Shown: positions 42,914 through 51,074 of the stretch, one piece after another
Layout of the letters: each line of letters begins with the position of its first letter
How positions within the stretch are numbered: the first letter of the stretch is position 1
Assembly: GCF_035539115.1 (NCBI RefSeq)
Contig: NZ_DATLJA010000063.1
Span: forward strand, 1 to 56,757
Length of the DNA: 56,757 nt
Source of the DNA: Desulfitobacterium_A sp035539115
GTDB taxonomy: Bacteria > Bacillota > Desulfitobacteriia > Desulfitobacteriales > Desulfitobacteriaceae
Direction of reading: 5' to 3'
Program-made: the position numbers and the translations under genes
The notes under the pieces: generated by a model
Told to the model about the DNA's origin: nothing
Seen by the model: only the letters and a program-made list of their open reading frames with translations
Database searches by the model: none

Positions 42914-44071
42914 TTAGGAAGCAGAAGAACCGTCCCCAAGCTTCCATTTGATCAGCAAGTATATCAGCGAAACGAGAATAAAGACCATAATTGTCGGAGA
43001 TCCCCATTGGGCTTTAACTAAGTAATTGTAGAGAAGAGTACCTAGGATTGAGACGAGGATACCTAGCGTATTGAGCTTAGTGCCCTGCCCCTTATAATGG
43101 GTGAGATACTCGATGAAGACGATGGTATAGACTGGAATAAATATGCTGCCGATCGTCAGAAGAAAGTTTTCGAAGTTTTCAATCGGGAAGACAAAGGCAA
43201 TCAGCAGAGAAATTAATGAATAAATAATGATCCAGGGGTTTTCATTTTTAAAAGGAACAATTTGCTTTGAGGATATGACAGCGGAGTAGATATCCATGAA
43301 GGCAGTGGTTACTGTAGCAATCACGATGATAAAGCCAGCGACGAACTTCATATTGCTTTGCACAATATATTCAATAACATCCATCCCCGAATGGATGGTA
43401 ATCAGAAGTCCTAAAAGGTACATGAGAACACTTCCGATGAAGTAGCCGAAAAAACTAGCCACAAATACCCCTTGTTTGCTTTGTCCGTTTTTCGTGTAAT
43501 CCCCGATAAGAGGCAGCCAAGATATAGGCATTGCAATCGAGAGCTCCACCGCAGTGGCAAAATTCATTTGTCCTTTTAACCCCGGAAACACCTGCATATC
43601 AATTTTGAAGAAGATCATGATGCTCAGGAGAAGAAGAATAATGACAAAGATATTATTAAGCGTTTTAGAATAGTTGTTGAAGAAGAAGGCCCAAACTAAG
43701 ACAGCCAAACCCATTAAAATCATGGAGACACTTAAGGGAAGATTAACGATTCCGCCAAAGGCTCTGCCGGATTGGATAATCATGACAGCTCCCCAGCCGA
43801 TGAGTTGGAGGACGTTCAAGGAAGCGATAATTTTTACTCCTACTGGACCTAGGGAATCACGAACTTTTTCCATGGCTGTACGGCCACTTTGGAAGGAAAT
43901 ATAGCCGCCAAAGGCAAGAAGCAACGTGCCGATTAGATGGCCGAGAAGAATAGCAGCCAAACCCTTGGCGAGTCCTAAGGGCGCGGTTAGTCCGCCAGTG
44001 TAAATCTCAGAGATCGAAATGGCCGCTCCGGCCCATAAAAGAAATAAGGATGAATTTTTTATCCGTTCCAT
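42914..44071 (-). CDS. cytX: putative hydroxymethylpyrimidine transporter CytX (NCS1 family)
   Basis: This 385-residue NCS1 (cytosine/purine permease-like) carrier has about ten to twelve hydrophobic segments. It starts with NSSLFLLWAGAAISISEIYTG, a CytX hallmark. CytX genes commonly lie in thiamine operons and are thought to import the pyrimidine precursor HMP. Here it is the last gene of the TPP-riboswitch operon, 135 bases after thiE. That fits the absence of thiC in the operon. The C-terminal GDGSSAS and the stop are encoded by a REP half copy (42918-42937). Confidence 0.88.
   Translation of the reverse strand: MERIKNSSLFLLWAGAAISISEIYTGGLTAPLGLAKGLAAILLGHLIGTLLLAFGGYISFQSGRTAMEKVRDSLGPVGVKIIASLNVLQLIGWGAVMIIQSGRAFGGIVNLPLSVSMILMGLAVLVWAFFFNNYSKTLNNIFVIILLLLSIMIFFKIDMQVFPGLKGQMNFATAVELSIAMPISWLPLIGDYTKNGQSKQGVFVASFFGYFIGSVLMYLLGLLITIHSGMDVIEYIVQSNMKFVAGFIIVIATVTTAFMDIYSAVISSKQIVPFKNENPWIIIYSLISLLIAFVFPIENFENFLLTIGSIFIPVYTIVFIEYLTHYKGQGTKLNTLGILVSILGTLLYNYLVKAQWGSPTIMVFILVSLIYLLIKWKLGDGSSAS
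42918..42937 (-). repeat. half REP copy forming the 3' end of cytX
   Basis: On the minus strand GGGGACGGTTCTTCTGCTTC encodes the last residues of cytX, followed at once by the stop. It parallels the Ca2+-ATPase terminus at 34216-34235. Confidence 0.8.
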
Positions 44072-44206
44072 CTATTATCAACCTTTCATAATAAAATAAA
44101 TATAAATGTATAAATGCTAGTAACGTGTTTTATTCAGGTAGGTTATAAAATCTACCCAAGTTTACTTGAGCTTATCAAGGGGCTTTGTACACGATAAGTA
44201 TCGAGA

Positions 44207-44851
44207 TTAGCTTAAATGGATCATATTTTTTTGAAGCCTGTGAATCGTCCTCTTAATATCAAGGCTTCCTACGATTTCCGTCACCAACGCAACGGTTTGA
44301 GCGCCATTTTGGAGAACTTCCGCCAAATTATGTTCTTTGATTCCCCCGATGGCAACAAACGGAAGGTCAATATTTTCGACTACATAACGCAGGTATTCCA
44401 GCCCTACCGGATCACATACATCAGTTTTCGTGTGGGTGGCGTAAATCGGTCCGACGCCGATGTAGTCAGCTCCATCTGCAACAGCCTTCTGGGCTTGCTC
44501 TGGGGAGTGGGTGGATACCCCAATTATTCGAGAAGGGCCTATTATCTTTCGAACCCATTTCACGGGTAAGTCATCTTGTCCGACATGAACCCCGTCCGCA
44601 TCGACTGCGATTGCGATATCCAGGTGGTCATTGACAATGAACAACGCTCCGGCTTCTCGGGTCATTTCGCGAATCACTAGGCACTCTTCATACATTTGTC
44701 TCGCTTTCTTATTTTTTTCGCGATATTGGAGGATCTTTATCCCAGCGTTGAGAATCTCCTTTGCAACCTCAATATTGCTTCGCCCAAGGGAATGGGGTTC
44801 AGAGGTCAATGCGTATAAACCGCTGGGCAGCGTCTTTTTTATGAGTGACAT
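44207..44851 (-). CDS. thiE: thiamine phosphate synthase
   Basis: This 214-residue TIM-barrel enzyme joins HMP pyrophosphate and thiazole phosphate to thiamine phosphate. Signatures are LQYREKNKKARQMYEE, FIVNDHLDIAIAVDADGVHVGQDDLP and GADYIGVGPIYATHTKTD with the PP-binding region. It lies 91 bases after thiH in the TPP-controlled operon. Confidence 0.94.
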   Translation of the reverse strand: MSLIKKTLPSGLYALTSEPHSLGRSNIEVAKEILNAGIKILQYREKNKKARQMYEECLVIREMTREAGALFIVNDHLDIAIAVDADGVHVGQDDLPVKWVRKIIGPSRIIGVSTHSPEQAQKAVADGADYIGVGPIYATHTKTDVCDPVGLEYLRYVVENIDLPFVAIGGIKEHNLAEVLQNGAQTVALVTEIVGSLDIKRTIHRLQKNMIHLS

Positions 44852-44942
44852 TCAATCGCTCCCTTTAATACCTTCTTCATTTCATACCCAACCCTCTTTG
44901 GCTCATATTCACTGACCTACTCTTCTTTTGAAGTAAAAGGAT

Positions 44943-46070
44943 TCATCCCAGGTTACGACATCCTTCACGGAAGTCGAGCCAATCACTAAAGATCGGCTGA
45001 TAGCCTTGCGAACGGATCATCTTCGTCACTTCTTCTACGGTTCGCTCATCGGAAATCTCAAATTGCGAGCTCCCAGTTTCAGTCGATTCGTCATATCCAC
45101 CAACGGAAGTGCGTGATCCGGCGGACATCTTCGTGATGCCGAGGGGCAAGAGTGCATCACGGAGAGGTGCACTCTCGCGTGTGGAGAGGGTAATTGTCAA
45201 ACGGGGTAAGAAGAGACGATAGGCCAGCATGATTTGAACGAGTTCGGTATCGTTGATCGGCCATTGAGGTTGATACGAGCCCACGTGAGGACGCATTCTC
45301 GGTGCAGATACCCCGACTTCAACACCAGGATAAGTTTTCATCAAGAAATCAGCATGCAGTGCTGTAAAAAAAGCCTCTTCCCGCCAATGCCCTAAACCAA
45401 GCAACGCCCCCAGGGTAACCCCGGAAAGTCCAGCATTACAAGCTCTCTCCGGGGCATCCAAACGATTGCGGTAAATTCGTTTGGGTCCACCCAAGTGAAC
45501 CGAAGCATAGATTCCTTCGTCGTAAACTTCCTGAAACATGGTCATGGTGTCGACGCCTGCTTGATAAAGCTGTTTGTATTCTTCTTCCTTCAGTGGATAA
45601 ACTTCAAGACCGATTGAGGAAAACACCGGCCTTAAACGTTCAACACAGGCTGCGATGTAATCCGGTCCACTTTCTTTACGGGATTCCCCGGTTAATACTA
45701 AGATATGCCGAATTCCCTTAGCAGCAATGGCTTTTCCCTCACGTTCGGCTTCCTCCAAGGTTAGCTTACGGCGGACAATTTCGTTTTCTATGTTAAAACT
45801 GCAATAGACGCATTTATTGGTGCAAATGTTGGCGACGTAGAGGGGGGCAAATATTTGGATCGTTCGACCGAAATTCTGCAGGGTAATCTGGTGTGCTTTT
45901 TGAGCCATCTCTTCCAGGTAAGGAAGAGCCGCAGGGGAAAGCAAGGCGAGAAGATCCACGGGGGCGAGATGTTCTTTATTTATAGCGCGAGTCACATCTG
46001 CGGCGGTGAAGGTTTCAAATGAATCGTTGCGGAGTTCCTTCTTCCAGAGCGTTAGTTGATCATAAAACAT
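44943..46070 (-). CDS. thiH: 2-iminoacetate synthase ThiH
   Basis: This radical SAM tyrosine lyase of 375 residues makes dehydroglycine (2-iminoacetate) for the thiazole ring. The cluster motif is CTNKCVYCSF (CX3CX2C). APLYVANI before it and GVSAPRMRPHVGSYQP and GSRTSVGGY later in the chain are ThiH-specific. Its ATG overlaps the thiG stop (TAATG). Use of ThiH rather than the oxygen-dependent glycine oxidase ThiO fits an anaerobe. Confidence 0.94.
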   Translation of the reverse strand: MFYDQLTLWKKELRNDSFETFTAADVTRAINKEHLAPVDLLALLSPAALPYLEEMAQKAHQITLQNFGRTIQIFAPLYVANICTNKCVYCSFNIENEIVRRKLTLEEAEREGKAIAAKGIRHILVLTGESRKESGPDYIAACVERLRPVFSSIGLEVYPLKEEEYKQLYQAGVDTMTMFQEVYDEGIYASVHLGGPKRIYRNRLDAPERACNAGLSGVTLGALLGLGHWREEAFFTALHADFLMKTYPGVEVGVSAPRMRPHVGSYQPQWPINDTELVQIMLAYRLFLPRLTITLSTRESAPLRDALLPLGITKMSAGSRTSVGGYDESTETGSSQFEISDERTVEEVTKMIRSQGYQPIFSDWLDFREGCRNLG

Positions 46071-46858
46071 TATTCCGCCTCCCTAAGAAAACCGGTTAAC
46101 GGCGAAGAGGCTTCAGCGGCTTGCTGGCGCGAGCCAGGCCCTGCTAAAAAGGCGAGTCTTCCGCTTTCTACGGCTAAACGGAAAGCGCTTGCCATAGTGA
46201 CAGGATTGTTGGCGGTAGCGATCGCGGTGTTCACTAAAACGGCAGCAGCACCCATTTCCAGAGCTTCAGCAGCTTCCGAAGGACGGCCAATTCCCGCATC
46301 AACAATAATCGGCAAATCGATTTCTTCAATCAAAATACGAACCAGTTCTTTGGTTTGAATTCCTCGATTACTCCCAATCGGCGAGCCTAAGGGCATCACC
46401 GCGGCAGCCCCCACATCTTTTAAACGGCGGGCTGTTCCCAGATCAGGGCTCATATAAGGTAAGACGATAAAGCCTTCCTTGACTAAAATCTCGGTAGCCG
46501 TTAAGGTCTCATAATTGTCCGGTAACAAATACCGCTGGTCTTGAATTACCTCAATTTTAATCCAATCTCCGCATCCTGCAGCACGAGCAAGCCGCGCAAT
46601 CCGCACAGCTTCTTCAGCGTTCCGAGCACCGGACGTATTGGGCAGGAGAGTCATACCTTTCGGAATATAATTGAGCATATTCTCTTGGGGATTTTTCCAG
46701 TCAATTCGGCGAATCGCCAGGGTAATCACTTGCGAACTGGAGGCCTCCAAGACCTTGGGTACAATTTCTTTTGAGGCGTATTTTCCTGTGCCGATGAAAA
46801 GACGGCTGGAAAGTTCTTTGTCCCCGATTTTAAAAATATCTGTTGCTACTTTCTCCAT
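46070..46858 (-). CDS. thiG: thiazole synthase
   Basis: This 262-residue TIM-barrel enzyme builds the thiazole phosphate from DXP, 2-iminoacetate and the ThiS thiocarboxylate. SRLFIGTGKYASKE, LPNTSGARNAEEAVRIA, the Schiff-base lysine in WIKIEVI, and PLGSPIGSNRGI are diagnostic. It lies two bases after thiS and overlaps thiH by one base, so expression is tightly coupled. Confidence 0.95.
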   Translation of the reverse strand: MEKVATDIFKIGDKELSSRLFIGTGKYASKEIVPKVLEASSSQVITLAIRRIDWKNPQENMLNYIPKGMTLLPNTSGARNAEEAVRIARLARAAGCGDWIKIEVIQDQRYLLPDNYETLTATEILVKEGFIVLPYMSPDLGTARRLKDVGAAAVMPLGSPIGSNRGIQTKELVRILIEEIDLPIIVDAGIGRPSEAAEALEMGAAAVLVNTAIATANNPVTMASAFRLAVESGRLAFLAGPGSRQQAAEASSPLTGFLREAE

Positions 46859-46860
46859 TT

Positions 46861-47064
46861 TTAACGTCCTCCTCCAACAAATTTTAAAACCTCTAGCTGA
46901 TCCCCATCCTTGAGAAAGGTGGCTTTCCAGCGATCCTGCGGTAGAATTTCTCCGTTATACTCGATAATAGCGGTCCCAGGCGGAATCTTTTGTTCTTCGA
47001 TCCAGGCTAAAAGTGAGACCTCATTCGAGAGCTCCAAGGGTTTCCCGTTAATCTGAACGAGCAT
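46861..47064 (-). CDS. thiS: sulfur carrier protein ThiS
   Basis: This 67-residue ubiquitin-like sulfur carrier begins MLVQINGKPLELS. The usual C-terminal Gly-Gly is followed here by an extra Gly-Arg (VGGGR). The tail must end in glycine to form the thiocarboxylate, so the Arg would have to be trimmed or the carrier is odd. No thiF adenylyltransferase is in the operon. A repeat element (47097-47190) lies between its start and the riboswitch terminator. Confidence 0.9.
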   Translation of the reverse strand: MLVQINGKPLELSNEVSLLAWIEEQKIPPGTAIIEYNGEILPQDRWKATFLKDGDQLEVLKFVGGGR

Positions 47065-47096
47065 TTCTTAACCTCCTCTCCTAAGACGAGCTTGCG

Positions 47097-47190
47097 ATAA
47101 AGAAAACCAGGCTTTCGCCGAGCTTTGCGAAAGCGAAAACCGCTGGTTGCACTTATGCTATCTGCCAAAAATTTATACCTTCTGTTAGTA
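47097..47190 (-). repeat. ACTAACAGA-element, copy B (in thi leader)
   Basis: On the minus strand it starts TACTAACAGAAGGTATAAAT, contains GGCAGATAGCATAAGTGCAA and CCAGCGGTTTTCGC, and ends CCTGGTTTTCTTTATC. It lies between the TPP riboswitch terminator and thiS, so it is transcribed as part of the thi leader. Confidence 0.8.
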
Positions 47191-47224
47191 AAATAAAAAA
47201 GGCTTACCCAGAAGGGGTAAGCCT
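47191..47224 (-). terminator. TPP riboswitch terminator
   Basis: GGCTTACCC pairs with GGGTAAGCC around a short loop. On the minus strand a TTTTTT run follows. It lies between the aptamer and thiS. Confidence 0.85.
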
Positions 47225-47254
47225 ATTCCTATCTTGTGAGTCTGAATTTACTCA

Positions 47255-47352
47255 GACAGTTTTCAGCATCCCTACGCTGGTTTTAACCAGATCAGGTTCT
47301 AAGGGTTAAGATCATTCTTTCTCAGCTCCCCGTGGAGCACCCCCTGCACTAT
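47255..47352 (-). promoter_or_regulatory. TPP (THI-element) riboswitch
   Basis: Read on the minus strand: GGGGTGCTCC, then the conserved CTGAGA, then ACCTGATCTGG and GCGTAGGGATGCTG, in the order of the thiamine pyrophosphate aptamer. It is followed by an intrinsic terminator and thiS-G-H-E-cytX. TPP binding should cause early termination. Confidence 0.95.
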
Positions 47353-47519
47353 GCAATTGTGTATAACTCTGGGAGAATTATAAGACTCTTCTCCGTATTT
47401 GTAAATAGGGCTGAGCTTTTTCTACAGTCTTAATGAATTATTAACCTCATTTAACTTGAAATAGTGTATATTAAAGATAATTGTCGATTATAGAGCTTTA
47501 TTTGAGAGAGGAAGTTTTT

Positions 47520-48566
47520 ATGGGTAGTACAGGGATTCCCGGGTCTACACGCCCGACGATGCAGCCGCGACTCCATGGAAAACCTGCAGGGGTCTACCAC
47601 TACAGCCGCAAAAAGAGGAGGTTTAGTCGGGTTCTGGGGAGAAGCTTTAGTTTTCTTATCCTTCTTTCCCTTCTATTTATTGGGTTTCGATTTGCACCTT
47701 TCCCCCCTTTTGAGGGGTTACGTAATTTGTGGGTGACCACAGCGATGACAACGATGAATCACCAGTATTTAGCAACTTGGTTTTTTAGCGATGCTGAGAT
47801 TCAAAAAATTATGGACAGTAATCAAGCCGCTGATTTGGGAAATTCTAATCCTTCCGCGATCAGTACCCTGGGTACGCCCCATAATAAAGGGATTGAACTC
47901 GTTGACATCAGTCAAAAAGGGTTTAAAGGATATTTACTTAAGATAAAGGATCCATCACGGGTCGAGGTTGCGGGAACTCGCTATCTCGGCACGCGGGGAG
48001 AGATGGCAGAAGAGATAGCTAAGGAGACTGGGGCTATCGCCGTCATCAACGGAGGTGGCTTTAGCGATCCAGAGGGTAGTGGAAGCGGCGGAAGGCCATT
48101 GGGTATTCTCATCTCAGGGGGGAAAATTCAGCACAAAGATAGTGTAAACACGTTTGATTTGATTGGTTTGGATCATAACAATAAGCTAATTTTAGGACAT
48201 TATACTTTGCCACAAATTCAGAAGATGGATATTCGGGATGCAGTCTCGTTTAGTCCTTTCCTCGTCGTCAATGGTAAACCTGCGATCACCCAAGGAGATG
48301 GGGGATGGGGCATTGCTCCAAGGACGGCTATTGGACAAACCCGGGATGGCACGATCTTGATGTTGGTCATTGACGGACGTCAAGTGAGTTCAGTAGGTGC
48401 AAGCCTTAAAGATGTCCAGGATATCATGCTGAAGTATGGCGCCTATAATGTGGCCAATCTCGACGGCGGCGCTTCAACTATTCTCTATTATAATCAACAG
48501 ATTGTGAATCACCCTTCGAGTCAGTATGGGGAACGCCATCTGCCCTCATTCTTCATTGTTAAGTAA
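47520..48566 (+). CDS. phosphodiester glycosidase (NAGPA) family protein
   Basis: This 348-residue protein has a basic N-terminus, one membrane anchor (about residues 37-60) and an extracellular NAGPA domain (about 140-345) with AVINGGGFSDPEGSGSGG, SFSPFLVVNGKP, APRTAIGQTRDGTILML and NVANLDGGASTILYY. Bacterial members are linked to exopolysaccharide or cell-wall glycan phosphodiester cleavage. ATG 47520 has GAGAGAGGAAG about six bases upstream; an in-frame extension to 47481 is not supported. It is monocistronic and ends at a convergent terminator. Confidence 0.88.
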   Translation: MGSTGIPGSTRPTMQPRLHGKPAGVYHYSRKKRRFSRVLGRSFSFLILLSLLFIGFRFAPFPPFEGLRNLWVTTAMTTMNHQYLATWFFSDAEIQKIMDSNQAADLGNSNPSAISTLGTPHNKGIELVDISQKGFKGYLLKIKDPSRVEVAGTRYLGTRGEMAEEIAKETGAIAVINGGGFSDPEGSGSGGRPLGILISGGKIQHKDSVNTFDLIGLDHNNKLILGHYTLPQIQKMDIRDAVSFSPFLVVNGKPAITQGDGGWGIAPRTAIGQTRDGTILMLVIDGRQVSSVGASLKDVQDIMLKYGAYNVANLDGGASTILYYNQQIVNHPSSQYGERHLPSFFIVK

Positions 48567-48618
48567 ATGTGAAGAAATTCGTTTGAAAAAGGAATTCAAA
48601 TTAGACACGGGTTCAAAA

Positions 48619-48668
48619 ACAAGAACGCGAACCTCGAAAGCATGTGCTGAAGAGGTTCGCGTTCTTGT
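48619..48668. terminator. bidirectional terminator between NAGPA and ferritin genes
   Basis: ACAAGAACGCGAACCTC (48619-48635) pairs perfectly with GAGGTTCGCGTTCTTGT (48652-48668). It stands between two convergent genes. Confidence 0.85.
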
Positions 48669-48733
48669 TGGTTTGTTACTTACTTACTTCTTATGTTGAT
48701 GCGAGTTTAGGTCATTCGTGATTAAAGGTTCTG

Positions 48734-49261
48734 TTAAATTATTAACGTCACTCCAGGAATCACTGCCGGGGTGTAAAGGCGTTGGGCCAGTTCGTTATCA
48801 ATCATGAATAGCCCAGAACCTTCATTACCAGCCAACTTGAGACGGTTATAAACACGAGTCATATTATCTTCTTCTTCGGATTGTTCCGTGATATACCATT
48901 GCAGAAAAACTTGTGTCTGATGATCCCGGACCTCTTGGGCGACGTCCATTAAAGAGTAAATCGATTGGGTCACGAATTCTTCGTGATGAAGGGCTAATTC
49001 AAACACATTCAAGGGGCTGTTGAAATTCTGTGGGGGTTGAGCAATCGAAGGAAGTTGGACGGGACAGCCGGTCTTTAACAAATAATTGAAAAATCCGAGG
49101 GCATGATCCCGTTCTTCCTGAACCTGAACCCGAAAATAGTGGGCAAAACCTTCAAGGTCAAGATGTGAAAAATAATCAACCATTCCCAGATAGAAATAGG
49201 CGGAATAAAATTCTTTGTTTAACTGTTGATTTAGGGCTTCCTGCATTTTTTCATGGATCAT
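48734..49261 (-). CDS. ftnA: ferritin
   Basis: This 175-residue non-heme ferritin stores iron in a 24-subunit shell. The ferroxidase ligands are seen in LNKEFYSAYFYLGM (Glu), QEERDHALGFFNYL (ExxH) and WYITEQSEEE. No central Met for heme binding is apparent. ATG 49261 is ten bases after GGAG, whereas the GTG at 49270 almost touches that ribosome site. It is monocistronic. Confidence 0.92.
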   Translation of the reverse strand: MIHEKMQEALNQQLNKEFYSAYFYLGMVDYFSHLDLEGFAHYFRVQVQEERDHALGFFNYLLKTGCPVQLPSIAQPPQNFNSPLNVFELALHHEEFVTQSIYSLMDVAQEVRDHQTQVFLQWYITEQSEEEDNMTRVYNRLKLAGNEGSGLFMIDNELAQRLYTPAVIPGVTLII

Positions 49262-49465
49262 ATCGATCACACTCCTTTACATTTAATCTGACACAAGGAA
49301 AAAGGACTGTCAAGGTAATTACCGTGAAAATCAGAAATTACTAACCAAATTTAATTTTGATTTTAATTTTAAAGATTTTCGAGCTCGAAAATTATCGTAA
49401 AATAGGGAGCGAAAATGATATAATGATTAAATCAAACGGTGTAAATTCAGATAAGGGGGATTAGA

Positions 49466-49759
49466 ATGTATTTATTGATTTTAACGTTAGCCTTTGCGTT
49501 ACTTATTGCGATATTTGCGATCCAAAATGCGGCTCCAGTCGCTATTAATTTATTTTGGATAACGACACAGGTTCCTCTGGTTCTCGTCATTATAGGCTCA
49601 GTGCTGGCAGGAGCACTTATTGTTTTTTTAATTGCCTTGTGGCGTCAATTTCGTCCAAAAAAGAAAAATAAGGCTATATCGACCATACCAGTAGAAGAAA
49701 AGGACCTTGATTCAAAAGAAAAGACCCCTCCAGAGAAATCTAATCCGGATCAAAAGTAA
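49466..49759 (+). CDS. LapA (DUF1049) family membrane protein
   Basis: This 97-residue protein has two membrane helices (about 2-20 and 36-60) separated by the AIQNAAPVAINLFW turn typical of LapA. The C-terminal tail is charged and Pro/Lys/Glu-rich. In Gram-negatives LapA relates to envelope assembly; in Firmicutes its role is unknown. AGGGGGA precedes ATG 49466. Confidence 0.88.
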   Translation: MYLLILTLAFALLIAIFAIQNAAPVAINLFWITTQVPLVLVIIGSVLAGALIVFLIALWRQFRPKKKNKAISTIPVEEKDLDSKEKTPPEKSNPDQK

Positions 49760-49921
49760 GTTTCTTAACATCTCGACATCTCGAGAGAAATATCAATTAC
49801 CCTAAAAAAATATTTTGAACTTCTATTATTTAAGAAGGTTATTAATACTGAGATGTCGAATAGTTTGAATAGTTAAATAACACCCAATTAATATGACCTA
49901 GAAATGATCCAAAACGAGCAG

Positions 49922-49984
49922 AATAAAGAAAGCCGCTGGTTGCACTTATACTATCTGCCCCCAGACTTATACTTTCTGTTAGTA
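49922..49984 (-). repeat. ACTAACAGA-element, copy C (short form)
   Basis: On the minus strand it reads TACTAACAGAAAGTATAAGT, GGGGGCAGATAGTATAAGTG, CAACCAGCGGC and then directly TTTCTTTATTC. It has both ends of the family but lacks the variable interior seen in copies A, B and D. Confidence 0.8.
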
Positions 49985-50005
49985 CTAAAAAGAAGATTAA
50001 AAAAG

Positions 50006-50056
50006 ACCATGGAGGTCTGACCCCGTAGAGGGTCACTCTATGATCTTTTCTTTTTT
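50006..50056 (+). terminator. intrinsic-terminator-like hairpin in the cbiQ leader
   Basis: TGACCC pairs with GGGTCA, extended by AAAGACCAT/ATGATCTTT, and is followed by TTTTCTTTTTT just before the cbiQ ribosome site. It could attenuate cbiQM, but I cannot identify a metal or cobalamin riboswitch fold around it. The preceding 49760-49920 holds no gene. Confidence 0.6.
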
Positions 50057-50073
50057 GGAGAAAGGATAGCGTG

Positions 50074-51012
50074 ATGGAACTTCCAATTTGGTTAAATGAG
50101 ACGAGCCCTTCGATGTGTCGTTGCGGCTGTGGTGGTCGGCGTAAAGGGAACTTTATCGAGAAGACCCTCCATGATATTGTGAACTTTCTACGTGAAGCTG
50201 TGCTTTCTGAAGAAATTGCGATGCGACAGGGGTTCTTACAACACATGGATCCACGGGTAAAAGTGATGTCCCTGTTTTATCTCTTGGTCGTTATCAATTT
50301 GGGCTCAAACCTTGCCCTACTCTGGACCTTTTATTTTGTATTGCTCGGGGTGGCATTTTTGTCTCATTTACCCGTGCGTCAGGTGATTTCTCGAGTTTGG
50401 TTGGTTATTCCCTTATTTACGGGGATCATGGTGCTCCCGTCAATTTTTAACTGGGTACGACCGGGCGAATCACTTTGGATGATATGGAATTTTGGACACT
50501 CTTTTAGCCTTGGTCCGATAACCTTGCCTTCGACTTTGGCTGTGACGAAACAGGGGATAGCAGGAGCAATCCTGTTGGTTAGCAGGGTGGGTATCTCCGT
50601 TTCTTTAGCGGCAGTTCTCACTCTAAGCACACGTTGGATGGAGATGCTGCGTGCCTTGCACTCTTTCTTGGTACCGCGAATCTTCATCGTTACAATGGAG
50701 ATGACCTACCGCTATATATTCGTTTTAGTTAAGGCCATGGAGGAAATCTTTATCGCGCGTAAAGCGCGTGATGCAGGACAGTCCTCGCTGAAGGAACAAC
50801 GGAGATTTGTAGCGACAACCATGGGAGGATTATTTGGAAAGTCGTTGCAAATGAGCGAGGAAGTGTATAATGCCATGACCGCTCGAGGCTATACAGGGGA
50901 AATACGTATCCTTCACCAGTCTCGACTGGGCTGGCAAGATATTCTTATTTTGATGTTCGTTATTTTAGCAGGACTGATCATGTTTGCCGCGGAAAAAGTC
51001 CTGGGAGGATGA
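50074..51012 (+). CDS. cbiQ: ECF transporter T component CbiQ (cobalt/nickel)
   Basis: This 312-residue transmembrane coupling protein of a group I energy-coupling-factor transporter has two Ala-Arg-Gly-type coupling motifs in the C-terminal half (ARKARDAG and MTARGYTG), which contact the ATPases. The N-terminus carries an unusual Cys-rich stretch, MCRCGCGG, before the usual start of the fold. ATG 50074 has GGAGAAAGG about eight bases upstream. It precedes cbiM by 62 bases. The ATPase CbiO is not in this cluster. Confidence 0.9.
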   Translation: MELPIWLNETSPSMCRCGCGGRRKGNFIEKTLHDIVNFLREAVLSEEIAMRQGFLQHMDPRVKVMSLFYLLVVINLGSNLALLWTFYFVLLGVAFLSHLPVRQVISRVWLVIPLFTGIMVLPSIFNWVRPGESLWMIWNFGHSFSLGPITLPSTLAVTKQGIAGAILLVSRVGISVSLAAVLTLSTRWMEMLRALHSFLVPRIFIVTMEMTYRYIFVLVKAMEEIFIARKARDAGQSSLKEQRRFVATTMGGLFGKSLQMSEEVYNAMTARGYTGEIRILHQSRLGWQDILILMFVILAGLIMFAAEKVLGG

Positions 51013-51032
51013 AAGAAAACGGTTCAAATGTA

Positions 51033-51052
51033 GGGACGGTTCTCTTGCTTCC
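51033..51052 (+). repeat. half REP copy between cbiQ and cbiM
   Basis: GGGACGGTTCTCTTGCTTCC lies in the 62-base cbiQ-cbiM gap. Confidence 0.75.
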
Positions 51053-51074
51053 CATGAATGAAGGAGGAGTGTTT

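Noticed and set aside
49985..50073. NiCo or cobalamin riboswitch in front of cbiQ
   Set aside because: The conserved core sequences of those riboswitches are not visible; only a terminator-like hairpin is.
51009..51074. Upstream extension of cbiM
   Set aside because: It reads through a REP half copy, and CbiM requires Met-His at its N-terminus, which fixes the start at 51075.
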